47,035 nt of DNA from an uncultured Pelagibacteraceae bacterium (lineage in GTDB: Bacteria > Pseudomonadota > Alphaproteobacteria > Pelagibacterales > Pelagibacteraceae). Of the stretch, positions 1 to 7,899 are shown in pieces (position 1 is the first letter of the stretch; every line of letters begins with the position of its first letter). The position numbers were made by a program, and so were the translations under genes. Below the pieces are notes generated by a model, which saw only the letters and a list, made by a program, of their open reading frames with translations, was not told where the DNA came from and made no database searches. The stretch lies in the NCBI GenBank assembly GCA_902561155.1, contig CACEOY010000008.1:1-47035 (forward strand). The letters run 5' to 3'.

Positions 1-1458
1 AAAACCTGTATGAGATAAGAAACTTGGTAAGTTGTAATATGATTTAGTTTTTGAATTTATTATAAAGTCCTTAAGTGAGTGTAAAATTAAAAACAGAGAC
101 GAAATTATAATTAAATTTGATAATAAATTATAACTTTTTAAAAAAGAGAAAATCAAAAAATTAATAGTACACGATAAAATTAAAATGAAAATTAAAGATT
201 TAAAATCATTATATTTTTGTTTAATCCAGCTTATTCTTGGTCCGATTGCCATCATTATTAGAAATGGAATGATTATCGGTGCAATTACAGAATTGTAAAA
301 AGGTGGCCCAACTGAAATTTTAGTATCGTAAAGAACTTGAGTAAAAATCGGATAAATTGTGCCTATAAATACAGTTGCTAAATAAAACATCATAAACCAA
401 TTATTGCTCAGAATAAAAGTTTCTTTACTGATTGGCTCAAGATAAAAATTATCAATAATTTTTCTTTTAAAAAAAATTACGAAGGAAAAAAATATCATTA
501 AAGATAAAAATATTAAAATATACATTCCCCGAGCCGGGTCATTTGCAAAAGTATGAACAGAATTTAATATCCCAGATCTAACTAAAAAGGTTCCGGTGAC
601 ACTAGAAATAAAAGTAATAATTGATAATATTAAAACCCAATTATAAAGGTAGTTTCTTTTTTGTAAAACTAATACTGAGTGAACTAATGCGGTCATACAA
701 AACCATGGTATTAGAGATGCATTCTCAACAGGATCCCAAAACCAAAATCCACCCCAACCTAATTCATAGTAAGCCCAAATAGAGCCAACAATTATACCTA
801 ATGATTGAAAACTCCAGGAGATTAATACCCAAATTTTTATTGAAGAGGCAAAATTTTTGCCGTTACTATTAGAAAGTATTGCGGCCATTGCTGCAGAAAA
901 ATAAATTGATGATCCGACAAACCCTAAATACAATAATGGTGGATGAATAGCTAAAGCAGGGTCTTGTAAAATTGGATTTAATCCTAAGCCTTCTAATGGA
1001 ACAGGTAAAATCTTGAAAAATGGATTAGAATTAGAAATTAAAAATACTAAGAAACCAAGTATCAAAATATTCTGTACTAACAAAGTGTAAAGACTATAGC
1101 TTTTGTTAAACTTACTATTAAATAAAAAAAATAAAAAAGAAAAGATTACCATAATGTTTACCCATAGGAGTAGACTGCCCTCATGGTTACCCCAAACACC
1201 TGCTATTTTATAAAAAATAGGTTTTGCTGTGTGAGAGTTTTGATAAACAGCAAGAAGTGAAAAATCTGAAAAAACAAATGCAAAAATTAATAATAAAAAT
1301 GATGTAATAATAAATGTTATTTGGAAAAAAGAGAGATAAACTAAGTTTTTTCCAATTAGGAAATTTTTTTCTTTAATATTTTGATAAGCAAAATAAATTA
1401 TTGATAATGTAATAAAAATACTTCCAAAAAGTAAAATATTTCCTAGGTTACTTAGCAT
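1..1458 (-). CDS. ccmF: Cytochrome c heme lyase subunit CcmF (partial, C-terminus beyond window)
   Basis: CcmF is a polytopic inner-membrane protein that takes heme from CcmE and, with CcmH, attaches it to apocytochrome c on the periplasmic side. The frame is open from an ATG at 1458 to the window edge: 486 codons of a family that usually has about 640. The N-terminus is hydrophobic, and the tryptophan-rich WWD heme-handling motif (GWGGFWFWDPVENAS) lies near 720-770, at about residue 230, as in other CcmF proteins. The last visible residues include an HTG stretch like the conserved C-terminal histidine region of the family. The start overlaps the end of ccmE by 11 bases, so it is translationally coupled as the last visible gene of the ccmC-D-E-F run. 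The start-proximal part of the window looks low in complexity but has no stop in this frame. Confidence 0.93.
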   Translation of the reverse strand, partial: MLSNLGNILLFGSIFITLSIIYFAYQNIKEKNFLIGKNLVYLSFFQITFIITSFLLLIFAFVFSDFSLLAVYQNSHTAKPIFYKIAGVWGNHEGSLLLWVNIMVIFSFLFFLFNSKFNKSYSLYTLLVQNILILGFLVFLISNSNPFFKILPVPLEGLGLNPILQDPALAIHPPLLYLGFVGSSIYFSAAMAAILSNSNGKNFASSIKIWVLISWSFQSLGIIVGSIWAYYELGWGGFWFWDPVENASLIPWFCMTALVHSVLVLQKRNYLYNWVLILSIITFISSVTGTFLVRSGILNSVHTFANDPARGMYILIFLSLMIFFSFVIFFKRKIIDNFYLEPISKETFILSNNWFMMFYLATVFIGTIYPIFTQVLYDTKISVGPPFYNSVIAPIIIPFLIMMAIGPRISWIKQKYNDFKSLIFILILSCTINFLIFSFLKSYNLLSNLIIISSLFLILHSLKDFIINSKTKSYYNLPSFLSHTGF

Positions 1459-1876
1459 TTTCCTTTAATATTTTTTTCATTTGTGGAGGCATATAATTCT
1501 CATCGTGTTTAGCCAAAATTCTATCGGCTATTAAATATTTTTTATCATTAAGAATGCCTTCAACTACTGCTCCTTGATCCTCAGAGAATAAATTTGGAAC
1601 AGTACCACTATAAACAACAATTAACTCTCTTTCGTAATCTGTTAAGATAAATCTTATTTCATCATTATTCTGTAAAATAGAGTCTTTTTTTACCATCCCG
1701 CCTACTCTAATCATAGAGTTTCTCTCTATTTGATTATTCATAAATATTTCAGATGGGGTTTTAAAATATAATATGTTTTGCTTAAGATTAAAATAAATAA
1801 AAATTAAAAAAAATACAGTGATAAAGACAATTGAGATGAGAAATAAAAGTCTTGTTTTAATTTTTTTTGTAAGCAT
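1448..1876 (-). CDS. ccmE: Periplasmic heme chaperone CcmE
   Basis: CcmE binds heme covalently through a histidine and carries it from the CcmABCD complex to CcmF. The 142-residue product has one N-terminal membrane anchor (about residues 9-30) followed by a periplasmic OB-fold domain. The covalent heme site is visible as LAKHDENYMPP, with His124 and the axial ligand Tyr128. Length and domain order are normal for the family. It lies between ccmD and ccmF. About 120 bases separate it from the annotated stop of ccmD, unusually long for this operon; those bases are discussed under ccmD. Confidence 0.96.
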   Translation of the reverse strand: MLTKKIKTRLLFLISIVFITVFFLIFIYFNLKQNILYFKTPSEIFMNNQIERNSMIRVGGMVKKDSILQNNDEIRFILTDYERELIVVYSGTVPNLFSEDQGAVVEGILNDKKYLIADRILAKHDENYMPPQMKKILKENAK

Positions 1877-1998
1877 TCAAGATGCTTTAGCTTAATTTGT
1901 TTTGCGATGCTAAAATACTGCTAATGACTTTAGATGATTTGGCAATTCTTTTTTTGTGTTTTGCTGGTAATTTTTCTAATTCCTTAGCAAATTCTTTT

Positions 1999-2121
1999 TC
2001 ATATTTTTTTAATGTTTTTTTTAGTTCTGTAAAAAAGTAAAAAGCAAAAAGTAAAAACTAATAGAAAGGATGACCAGACATAAAACCCATATCCTCCCAT
2101 TTTTAAAAATTCAATAATCAT
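1999..2121 (-). CDS. ccmD: Heme exporter protein CcmD (short; probable frame disruption near its end)
   Basis: CcmD is a small single-span membrane protein that stabilises CcmC and helps release holo-CcmE. The ATG at 2121 overlaps the ccmC stop (ATGA). The product has 40 residues, with the characteristic MGGYGFYVWSS start of the family followed by one hydrophobic span and a basic end. At a run of eight T on the plus strand (2015-2022) the frame soon meets a TGA at 1999. In the frame one base away, translation would continue as a lysine/glutamate-rich, probably helical tail for about 44 residues to a TAA at 1887, just before ccmE. CcmD proteins normally end in a charged cytoplasmic tail. The gene is therefore either frameshifted, read by slippage, or affected by a homopolymer sequence error. 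Confidence 0.8.
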   Translation of the reverse strand: MIIEFLKMGGYGFYVWSSFLLVFTFCFLLFYRTKKNIKKI

Positions 2122-2822
2122 AATCTTTTAATGTTCCGTTTCTTTATTTTAATGATTTCTGTTTTGTATTTCATTAGAAAAATTAACGCACAATACAGCA
2201 ATAAAACCAATAACATCAAGAATAATGGAATCAACATGCTAGAATGAATGCTAGATGTACCCAAAAATTTAATACTAGCTGGCTGATGTAGAGTCGACCA
2301 CCACTCAACTGAATATTTAATAATTGGAATATTAATTATTCCTAGAATGGATAAAAATGACAAAATTTTTGTTAAATTTTCATTATTCTTAAAATACTTT
2401 AAAGAAAGAATAAATAAAACGTAGAATAACATTAATACTAACATAGAAGTAAGTCTTGCATCCCAGGCCCACCAGGTTCCCCAGGTTGGTTTTCCCCATA
2501 AAGATCCGGTAACGATAGAGAGGCATGTAAATAACAAACCTATTGGTGCTAAGCTTTTTACAAATAGAAATAAGTTTTTTATTTTAAATATAAAATTTAA
2601 CATTGTACTTACTGCAATCAGTGAAAAAATTGAGAGCCCAATCCACGCTGAGGGTACATGAACGTACATAATTCTTACAGAGTCACCTTGTAAGTAATCG
2701 ACAGGAGAAATAATTAAAGCAAAAGAAATTCCAATTATTAAAATCACAAAAAAAATTGAATTGATGAATTTAATAAATTTGTCGATATAGACTATTATAT
2801 TTCCGAAAGAAAAAAATTCCAT
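2118..2822 (-). CDS. ccmC: Heme transporter/heme handling protein CcmC
   Basis: CcmC is the inner-membrane component that presents heme to CcmE and loads it covalently. The 234-residue product has about six hydrophobic spans. The WWD motif (WGKPTWGTWWAWD) is at about residues 109-121, and the two flanking periplasmic histidines expected to ligate heme appear as His55 (VHVPSAW) and His179 (TLHQPAS). It is the first gene of the visible ccm cluster and overlaps ccmD by four bases. No ccmA or ccmB lies next to it in this window, so the transporter pair must be elsewhere. Confidence 0.96.
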   Translation of the reverse strand: MEFFSFGNIIVYIDKFIKFINSIFFVILIIGISFALIISPVDYLQGDSVRIMYVHVPSAWIGLSIFSLIAVSTMLNFIFKIKNLFLFVKSLAPIGLLFTCLSIVTGSLWGKPTWGTWWAWDARLTSMLVLMLFYVLFILSLKYFKNNENLTKILSFLSILGIINIPIIKYSVEWWSTLHQPASIKFLGTSSIHSSMLIPLFLMLLVLLLYCALIFLMKYKTEIIKIKKRNIKRL

Positions 2823-2827
2823 TAACA

Positions 2828-3000
2828 GCTAATTACTACAGTATTTTTTTTAAGGGAAGGTGCATTTTTGCCTAATTGAGAATTGAGAGGGAGTAAGAAG
2901 TATGAGTAATCCCCAATTAGGCTCAAACATTGAAAATTTATATAAATTTTTTGGCCGAGTTTTGAACCAAAAATGTTTTATTTATGGCGGTAGTGTTTAA
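2828..3000. ncRNA. Probable structured RNA or structured ccm leader (class unknown)
   Basis: This spacer between ccmC and hspQ is about 170 bases, long for this genome, and shows nested dyads. An outer stem pairs 2830-2839 with 2990-2999 (nine of ten positions, one of them G-U on the plus strand). An inner perfect 9-bp stem pairs 2870-2878 (GCCTAATTG) with 2914-2922. A perfect 18-bp AT palindrome occupies 2933-2950, and a TTTTTTGG/CCAAAAA hairpin lies at 2947-2973. A long rod closed at its ends with a central hairpin resembles 6S RNA, and on the plus strand fragments such as TTGAACCAA and GGCGG recall the 3' part of the Escherichia coli molecule. That likeness is weak. The strand is undecided: on the minus strand it would be the 5' leader of the ccm operon. 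The outer 3' arm includes the hspQ stop codon. Confidence 0.35.
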
Positions 3001-3317
3001 TTTGAAGGTTTAAGGTAACTAGTTCCTTTTTTTCCTACAAATATTTCCTCTATTAAAGGATGCTTTACTGGCTCGTTAGAGTCGTCTATTAATAGATTTT
3101 GCTCTGAAACATAAGCTTCATAGGTTACGTCATTACTTTCAGCAAGAAGATGGTAAAAGGGTTGATTTTTCCTCGGTCTAACATCTTTAGGAATGGACTG
3201 ATACCACTCTTCAGAATTATTAAATTCAAAATCAACGTCATAGATAACCCCTCTAAAATCAAAATGACGATGCTTTACAACTTCTCCAATTGAAAATTTT
3301 GCTATGTTTGTAGACAT
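2997..3317 (-). CDS. hspQ: Heat shock protein HspQ (YccV-like, hemimethylated-DNA-binding domain)
   Basis: HspQ is a small cytoplasmic protein that in enterobacteria acts as an adaptor or enhancer of Lon-dependent proteolysis. The 106-residue product covers the whole YccV-like domain: it begins with AKFSIGEVVKHRHFDFRGVI, followed by EEWYQSIPKDVRPRKNQPFYHLL and an AYVSEQNL segment, all typical of the family. It stands alone on the minus strand, upstream of the structured spacer that precedes ccmC. Its promoter would lie in the 77-base gap shared with the divergent yciB. Confidence 0.93.
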   Translation of the reverse strand: MSTNIAKFSIGEVVKHRHFDFRGVIYDVDFEFNNSEEWYQSIPKDVRPRKNQPFYHLLAESNDVTYEAYVSEQNLLIDDSNEPVKHPLIEEIFVGKKGTSYLKPSN

Positions 3318-3394
3318 ATTTAATACTTAATAATTTTTAATCTAAAATCAATATATAAATTTAATATTAAAATAATTTATGTTAGAGTTTTAAT

Positions 3395-3961
3395 GTGAAT
3401 AAGTCCTTATTGAAATTTGTCACAGACTTTGGGCCTTTATTAATATTTTTTTACTTTTATAAGACGAGCGGCAATAATTTAAGTATTGCCATACCACCGC
3501 TCATAATATCAACAATATTAGCAGTAATTATAGTTTATGTAATTGAACGGAAGGTTCCCTATGTCCCTCTTTTAGGTGCAGCGCTAATATCATTGTTTGG
3601 TGGATTGACACTCTATTTTAACAATCCAATTTTTATATACTTGAAACCAACAATTATTAATTTAATATTTGCGGCTGCTTTGCTAATAAGTGACACTCTT
3701 CTTAAAAAAAATCTTTTAAAATTATTTCTTAACAATGCTTTCAAATTAAATGATTTTGGTTGGACATTGCTTAACAAAAGGTGGGCTTATTTTTTTATTT
3801 TTTTAGCAATTTTAAACGAGATTGTTTGGAGATCTTTCGCTCCTGAAAGAGAATATATTTGGGTAAATTTTAAAGTTTGGGGAATTTTACCTTTAACTTT
3901 AATATTTACAGCGTTACAATTACCGTTAATTAATAAATATAAGAATGATGAAAAATATTAG
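3395..3961 (+). CDS. yciB: Inner membrane spanning protein YciB / septation protein A
   Basis: YciB (IspZ, septation protein A) is an inner-membrane protein linked to cell envelope synthesis and division. The 188-residue product has five to six hydrophobic spans. Family landmarks are the opening KFVTDFGPLLIFF, the segment NPIFIYLKPTIIN, and the late NKRWAYFFIFLAILNEIVWR. The start used is GTG at 3395; an overlapping ATG at 3393 runs directly into a stop in another frame. The end overlaps the downstream DUF2794 gene by 17 bases, so the two are probably coupled. Confidence 0.92.
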   Translation: MNKSLLKFVTDFGPLLIFFYFYKTSGNNLSIAIPPLIISTILAVIIVYVIERKVPYVPLLGAALISLFGGLTLYFNNPIFIYLKPTIINLIFAAALLISDTLLKKNLLKLFLNNAFKLNDFGWTLLNKRWAYFFIFLAILNEIVWRSFAPEREYIWVNFKVWGILPLTLIFTALQLPLINKYKNDEKY

Positions 3962-4289
3962 ATTAATTATAGATAATGATCGCAAGTCAAAGCAACCTTA
4001 TTTTATCAAAAAAGAACTGCAAACTATTTTAAATTTATATGCAAAAATGGTTTCAAATGGAACTTGGAAAGATTATAGCCTTTATACAGGAAATAAAGAA
4101 ATATCATTTAATATATATAAAAGAGCATCAGAAAAACCAATCTTAAGAATTCTAAAAAATTTAAAACCTAACTATAAAAATGAGAAGTATTTAATTAAAG
4201 ATAAAAATGGTAAAGTTATTCAAAAATCAGAAAATTTAAAATTGCTCATTGATAGAACCAGTTTGGGAAAAATAAAATTAATTAAGTAG
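3945..4289 (+). CDS. DUF2794 domain-containing protein
   Basis: This 114-residue protein belongs to DUF2794, a small family of unknown function common in Alphaproteobacteria. The recognisable core runs from FIKKELQTILNLYAKMV through NGTWKDYSL, then FNIYKRASEKPILRI, ending in a region with the pattern YLIKDKNGKVI. It has no signal peptide or membrane span and should be cytoplasmic. It overlaps yciB by 17 bases and ends one base before the convergent Bax-inhibitor-family gene. The context suggests co-expression with yciB but does not define a role. Confidence 0.82.
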   Translation: MMKNIRLIIDNDRKSKQPYFIKKELQTILNLYAKMVSNGTWKDYSLYTGNKEISFNIYKRASEKPILRILKNLKPNYKNEKYLIKDKNGKVIQKSENLKLLIDRTSLGKIKLIK

Positions 4290-4290
4290 A

Positions 4291-5043
4291 CTATCTTCTT
4301 TGGCCAAAAAGTCTTAAAAGCATTATAAAAAGATTTATAAAATCAAGATAAAGTGTAAGAGCACCCATCACAGCTTTTTTGCCCATTAGTTCTCCGCTGT
4401 CACTTGCTAAATACATATTTTTAATCTTTTGAGTATCGTAAGCAGTTAGACCTACAAATACTAAAACACCAATTATTGAAATCACAAAGTACATCATTGA
4501 AGATTTTAAGAATATATTTACTAAAGATGCGATAATGATTCCAATTAAGCCCATCATCAAAAATGAACCTAATTTTGTTAAATCTCTTTTAGTTGTGTAA
4601 CCGTAGATACTCATTGCTCCAAAAGTACCAGCTGTAATAAAAAAGACCCTAGTGATACTAGTGCCTGTATAAGCAAGAAAAATAGAAGATAGTGAAGCTC
4701 CCATTAATGCTGCAAAAATCCAAAAAACTGTTTGAGCTTTAGATGCGCTCATTTTTGCTATCCCAAAACTCATATAAAAAACCACACCAAGTGGTGCTAG
4801 CATTACAACCCAAGCTAAACCTGAGTTATATAAAGTGTTACCTAGTTGTGTAAGTCCTAAGATTTCACCGTTCGGACCACTGACTACTGCCATCTTAAAC
4901 AAAAGCAAAGCTACAAAACCTGTAAGAGCCACTCCTGAGGCCATATAGTTATAAACTTTAAGCATATAAGCTCTTAAGCCCTGATCAATTATTGCCTCAG
5001 ATGCTGAAGATCTTGTTGCTGAACTTTGCTTATTAAAAACCAT
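4291..5043 (-). CDS. Bax inhibitor-1/YccA family membrane protein
   Basis: A 250-residue protein of the BI-1/YccA family (TMBIM-like), integral inner-membrane proteins with seven spans proposed to act as pH-sensitive ion channels or, for YccA, as modulators of FtsH. After a roughly 27-residue soluble start, hydrophobic spans follow one another. The family's late motif appears as FVGLTAYDTQKIKNMY near residues 196-211, and the C-terminal membrane segment contains LTLYLDFINLFIMLLRLFG. Aspartates in these two segments form the presumed pH-sensing pair. A recognisable promoter overlaps the region immediately before its start codon. Confidence 0.92.
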   Translation of the reverse strand: MVFNKQSSATRSSASEAIIDQGLRAYMLKVYNYMASGVALTGFVALLLFKMAVVSGPNGEILGLTQLGNTLYNSGLAWVVMLAPLGVVFYMSFGIAKMSASKAQTVFWIFAALMGASLSSIFLAYTGTSITRVFFITAGTFGAMSIYGYTTKRDLTKLGSFLMMGLIGIIIASLVNIFLKSSMMYFVISIIGVLVFVGLTAYDTQKIKNMYLASDSGELMGKKAVMGALTLYLDFINLFIMLLRLFGQRR

Positions 5044-5049
5044 GAGGTT

Positions 5050-5077
5050 AATATAAGAAATTTTATTGACTTTTCAA
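5050..5077 (-). promoter_or_regulatory. Sigma-70-type promoter abutting the BI-1 family start codon
   Basis: On the minus strand a TTGAAA -35 box (5077-5072) is followed after 16 bases by a TATATT -10 box (5055-5050). Only six bases then separate the -10 box from the ATG at 5043. Transcription should start at or within a base or two of the start codon, which predicts a leaderless message. Confidence 0.55.
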
Positions 5078-5114
5078 TAGGCAAATTTTCCTTTAAAAAA
5101 ACATCACAGTTATT

Positions 5115-6152
5115 ATGAAATTCAAAAAATTAGGCAATACCGATCTAGAAGTGAGCCTTATTTGTCTAGGAACAATGACCTGGGGTACTCAAAACACTGA
5201 GAAGGAAGCTTTTGAGCAAATGGATTACGCGCTTCAAAATGGAGTAAATTTTTTTGATACCGCAGAACTCTATTCAGTTCCACCAACACCAGATTCATAC
5301 GGAAAAACTGAGATAATGATAGGAAACTGGTTTAAGAAAAGAAACAACAGAGATAAAATAATTTTGGCAACAAAAGTTGCAGGACCTGGTTGTGACTGGA
5401 TAAGAGGAGGTGGAAACAATTTCTCCGAAAAAAAAATAGGCTTAGCTATAGACGACAGTCTAAAAAGGTTAAAAACAGATTATATAGATCTTTATCAATT
5501 GCATTGGCCAGAGAGATCTACAAACTGTTTTGGCAGAAGAGAATTTTCTATTAATGAAAATGAGGGAGACTGGAATGACTTTGAGTCTATTCTAAAAGCG
5601 TTAGATAAATTTATTAAAAGTGGAAAAATTAGATATATTGGAATGTCTAATGAAACTCCTTACGGTCTATCAAAATATTTAGAATTATCAAAAAATAAAA
5701 ACCTTCCAAGAATGATGTCAGTTCAAAATCCATATAGTCTGGTAAATAGGACATATGAAGTTGGTATGTCAGAAATATCGATTAGAGAAAAATGTGGTTT
5801 GCTAGTTTATTATCCTTTGGCTGCAGGTGCGCTTTCTGGAAAATACATGAATGGCCAAATGCCAAAAAATGCGAGAATGAGTTTATTTAAAGGATGGGAA
5901 AGAATGATTAATCCTTTAGCTATGAAGGCATATGAAGAGTATTCTAAATTAGCAAAGGAAAATAATATTACTATGGTCCAACTTGCACAGGCTTTTGTTA
6001 ATTCAAGGCCATTTGTAACTAGTAACATAATTGGAGCTACATCTATGAACCAATTAAAAGAAAATATTGGGAGTATTAATATTAAACTAAATCAAGATAC
6101 GCTAGATAAAATCAATTTAATTCACAATAATAATCCAAATCCAGCACCATAA
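5115..6152 (+). CDS. Aldo/keto reductase (Tas-like)
   Basis: An NAD(P)H-dependent oxidoreductase with the TIM-barrel aldo/keto reductase fold, closest in layout to the Tas protein group. The 345-residue length fits that group. The catalytic tetrad is visible as Asp48 and Tyr53 (FFDTAELYS), Lys87 (ILATKVAGPG) and His130 (YQLHWPERS). The cofactor-binding end contains SNIIGATSMNQLKENI. The substrate cannot be inferred. The gene stands between a divergent BI-1 family gene and an IalB-like gene on the same strand, 44 bases downstream. Confidence 0.92.
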   Translation: MKFKKLGNTDLEVSLICLGTMTWGTQNTEKEAFEQMDYALQNGVNFFDTAELYSVPPTPDSYGKTEIMIGNWFKKRNNRDKIILATKVAGPGCDWIRGGGNNFSEKKIGLAIDDSLKRLKTDYIDLYQLHWPERSTNCFGRREFSINENEGDWNDFESILKALDKFIKSGKIRYIGMSNETPYGLSKYLELSKNKNLPRMMSVQNPYSLVNRTYEVGMSEISIREKCGLLVYYPLAAGALSGKYMNGQMPKNARMSLFKGWERMINPLAMKAYEEYSKLAKENNITMVQLAQAFVNSRPFVTSNIIGATSMNQLKENIGSINIKLNQDTLDKINLIHNNNPNPAP

Positions 6153-6196
6153 TACAAACCATTGAATTAGATTTTTTTTAGTATAAAAAAGCACTT

Positions 6197-6697
6197 ATGA
6201 AATTAAAAACTATAATATATTTTTTATTATTTTATTTTATAGCTTCAAATAGTTTTGCTAATACACCTAAATCCTCCGGTAAGTATAAGAACTGGGAAAG
6301 TTTTACGATGATGACTGATAAAGGAAAAGTTTGTTTTGCACAAACAAAGCCAGTAAAAAGAGCTCCTGCAGCGATAAAGAGAAAAGAATCTAGGATATTC
6401 GTAACATTCAGACCATACGAAAATGTTAAAGACGAAATAAGTATTACAAGTGGTCATAACTATAAAAACTCAACTGTTTCTGCAAAATCAGGAAAAAGTA
6501 ACTTTTCTTTTTTTTCACAAGGAGACTTTGCATGGTTGCTTGATGAAAATGAAGAAAAAAAATTTATAAAGTTAATGAAAAGAGCAACAGATTTGATGAT
6601 TAAAGGTAAAACAAAAGATGGTGCTGAAACAACAGACCACTATTCAATGATGGGATTTACTAAGGCTTACAACACAGCCAAAAAAGTTTGTAGTTAA
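6197..6697 (+). CDS. Invasion-associated locus B (IalB) family secreted protein
   Basis: A 166-residue exported protein. A signal peptide covers about residues 1-21, with cleavage expected after SNSFA. The mature part shows the IalB-family pattern: WESF followed by KGKVCFAQTKPVKR, then IFVTFRP, a glycine-rich repeat-like middle, FSQGDFAWLLDENEE, and the closing DHYSMMGFTKAYNTAKKVC, with paired cysteines at each end. IalB-like proteins are periplasmic or envelope proteins widespread in non-pathogenic Alphaproteobacteria, and the name does not imply invasion here. Its stop overlaps the argG start by one base (TAATG), so translation of the two is likely coupled. Confidence 0.85.
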   Translation: MKLKTIIYFLLFYFIASNSFANTPKSSGKYKNWESFTMMTDKGKVCFAQTKPVKRAPAAIKRKESRIFVTFRPYENVKDEISITSGHNYKNSTVSAKSGKSNFSFFSQGDFAWLLDENEEKKFIKLMKRATDLMIKGKTKDGAETTDHYSMMGFTKAYNTAKKVCS

Positions 6698-7878
6698 TGA
6701 AAAAAATTATTTTAGCTTACTCTGGGGGTTTAGATACCTCAATAATTCTTAAATGGTTACAAATAAATTATAAAGCTGAAGTCATCGCTTATACTTCAAA
6801 TATAGGTCAAGATTTAAATAAGAAGAAAATAATTCAAAATGCAAAAAGACTGGGTGTTAAGAGAATTATAATTGAGGATTTAAAAAATATTTTTGTTAAA
6901 GACTATGTTTTTCCGATGATAAGGGCTCATGCTGTTTATGAGGGTGTTTATTTGCTTGGAACCTCAATAGCAAGACCTTTAATAGCTAAAAGACAAATTG
7001 AAATTGCAAAAAAATTTAAAGCATTTGCTGTTTCACACGGTGCTACTGGAAAAGGAAACGATCAAATTAGATTTGAACTTGGATATTCTTTTTTTGGTAA
7101 AGAAATAAAAGTGATAGCACCTTGGAGAGAGTGGAGGCTACAGTCTAGATCAGATTTAATTAAATATGCAAAAAAATATAAAATTCCAATTCCAAAAGAC
7201 AAAAAAGGGGCTCCCCCGTTTTCAGTTGACGATAATTTATTTCATGTTTCGACTGAAGGTAAAGTGCTAGAAAATCCGAGAAACGCGCCTCCAGAATTCA
7301 TTTTTCAAAAAACTATTTCACCAGAAAAAGCAAAAAATAAAGCCGTTAAAATAAAAATAGGTTTTAAAAATAGCGATCCAGTCTCAATTAATGGAAAGAA
7401 ATATAAACCAGAGTTTTTATTAGAGAAATTAAATAACATTGGAGGAGCAAATGGCATTGGTAGAGTCGATCTTGTGGAAAACAGATTCATTGGTATAAAA
7501 TCCAGAGGGGTTTATGAAACGCCTGGTGGAACTATATTGTATTTTGCGCACAGAGCAATTGAGTCTGTAACTTTAGATAAGGCTACAATGCATGCTAAAG
7601 AAAGAATAATGCCATTGTATGCTGAATTAGTTTATAATGGCTATTGGTTTTCAAAAAAAAGACTGAGTCTTCAAAAAATAATTGATAAAAAAAGAAATCA
7701 AGTAAATGGGGAAGTAATCCTTAAAATTTATAAGGGCAATATTACTATTGTATCAAGAAGATCAAAAAACAAAGCTTATTCGTTAAAAAAAGTTTCTTTT
7801 GAAGAAAACAAAACATTCAAAAAATCTAAAATTGAGAAATTCATTAAATTTCATTCAAAACAATTACATAAACAATAA
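6697..7878 (+). CDS. argG: Argininosuccinate synthase
   Basis: ArgG condenses citrulline and aspartate with ATP to argininosuccinate, the penultimate step of arginine synthesis, in the cytoplasm. The 393-residue protein is of normal length (about 400). The N-terminal ATP pyrophosphatase loop AYSGGLDTS is at residues 7-15. Later landmarks include SHGATGKGNDQIRFE, the substrate-binding stretch APWREW and the segment YETPGGTIL. The start codon shares a base with the upstream stop, and a psiE-like gene follows after 21 bases. The argH partner is not in this window. Confidence 0.97.
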   Translation: MKKIILAYSGGLDTSIILKWLQINYKAEVIAYTSNIGQDLNKKKIIQNAKRLGVKRIIIEDLKNIFVKDYVFPMIRAHAVYEGVYLLGTSIARPLIAKRQIEIAKKFKAFAVSHGATGKGNDQIRFELGYSFFGKEIKVIAPWREWRLQSRSDLIKYAKKYKIPIPKDKKGAPPFSVDDNLFHVSTEGKVLENPRNAPPEFIFQKTISPEKAKNKAVKIKIGFKNSDPVSINGKKYKPEFLLEKLNNIGGANGIGRVDLVENRFIGIKSRGVYETPGGTILYFAHRAIESVTLDKATMHAKERIMPLYAELVYNGYWFSKKRLSLQKIIDKKRNQVNGEVILKIYKGNITIVSRRSKNKAYSLKKVSFEENKTFKKSKIEKFIKFHSKQLHKQ

Positions 7879-7899
7879 AAATTTGTTAAAAGAGTAGAT

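Noticed and set aside
1-240. Low-complexity AT-rich start of the window, possibly a degraded gene or intergenic region
   Set aside because: The ccmF frame stays open without stops to base 1 and ends in a CcmF-like HTG segment, so it is coding.
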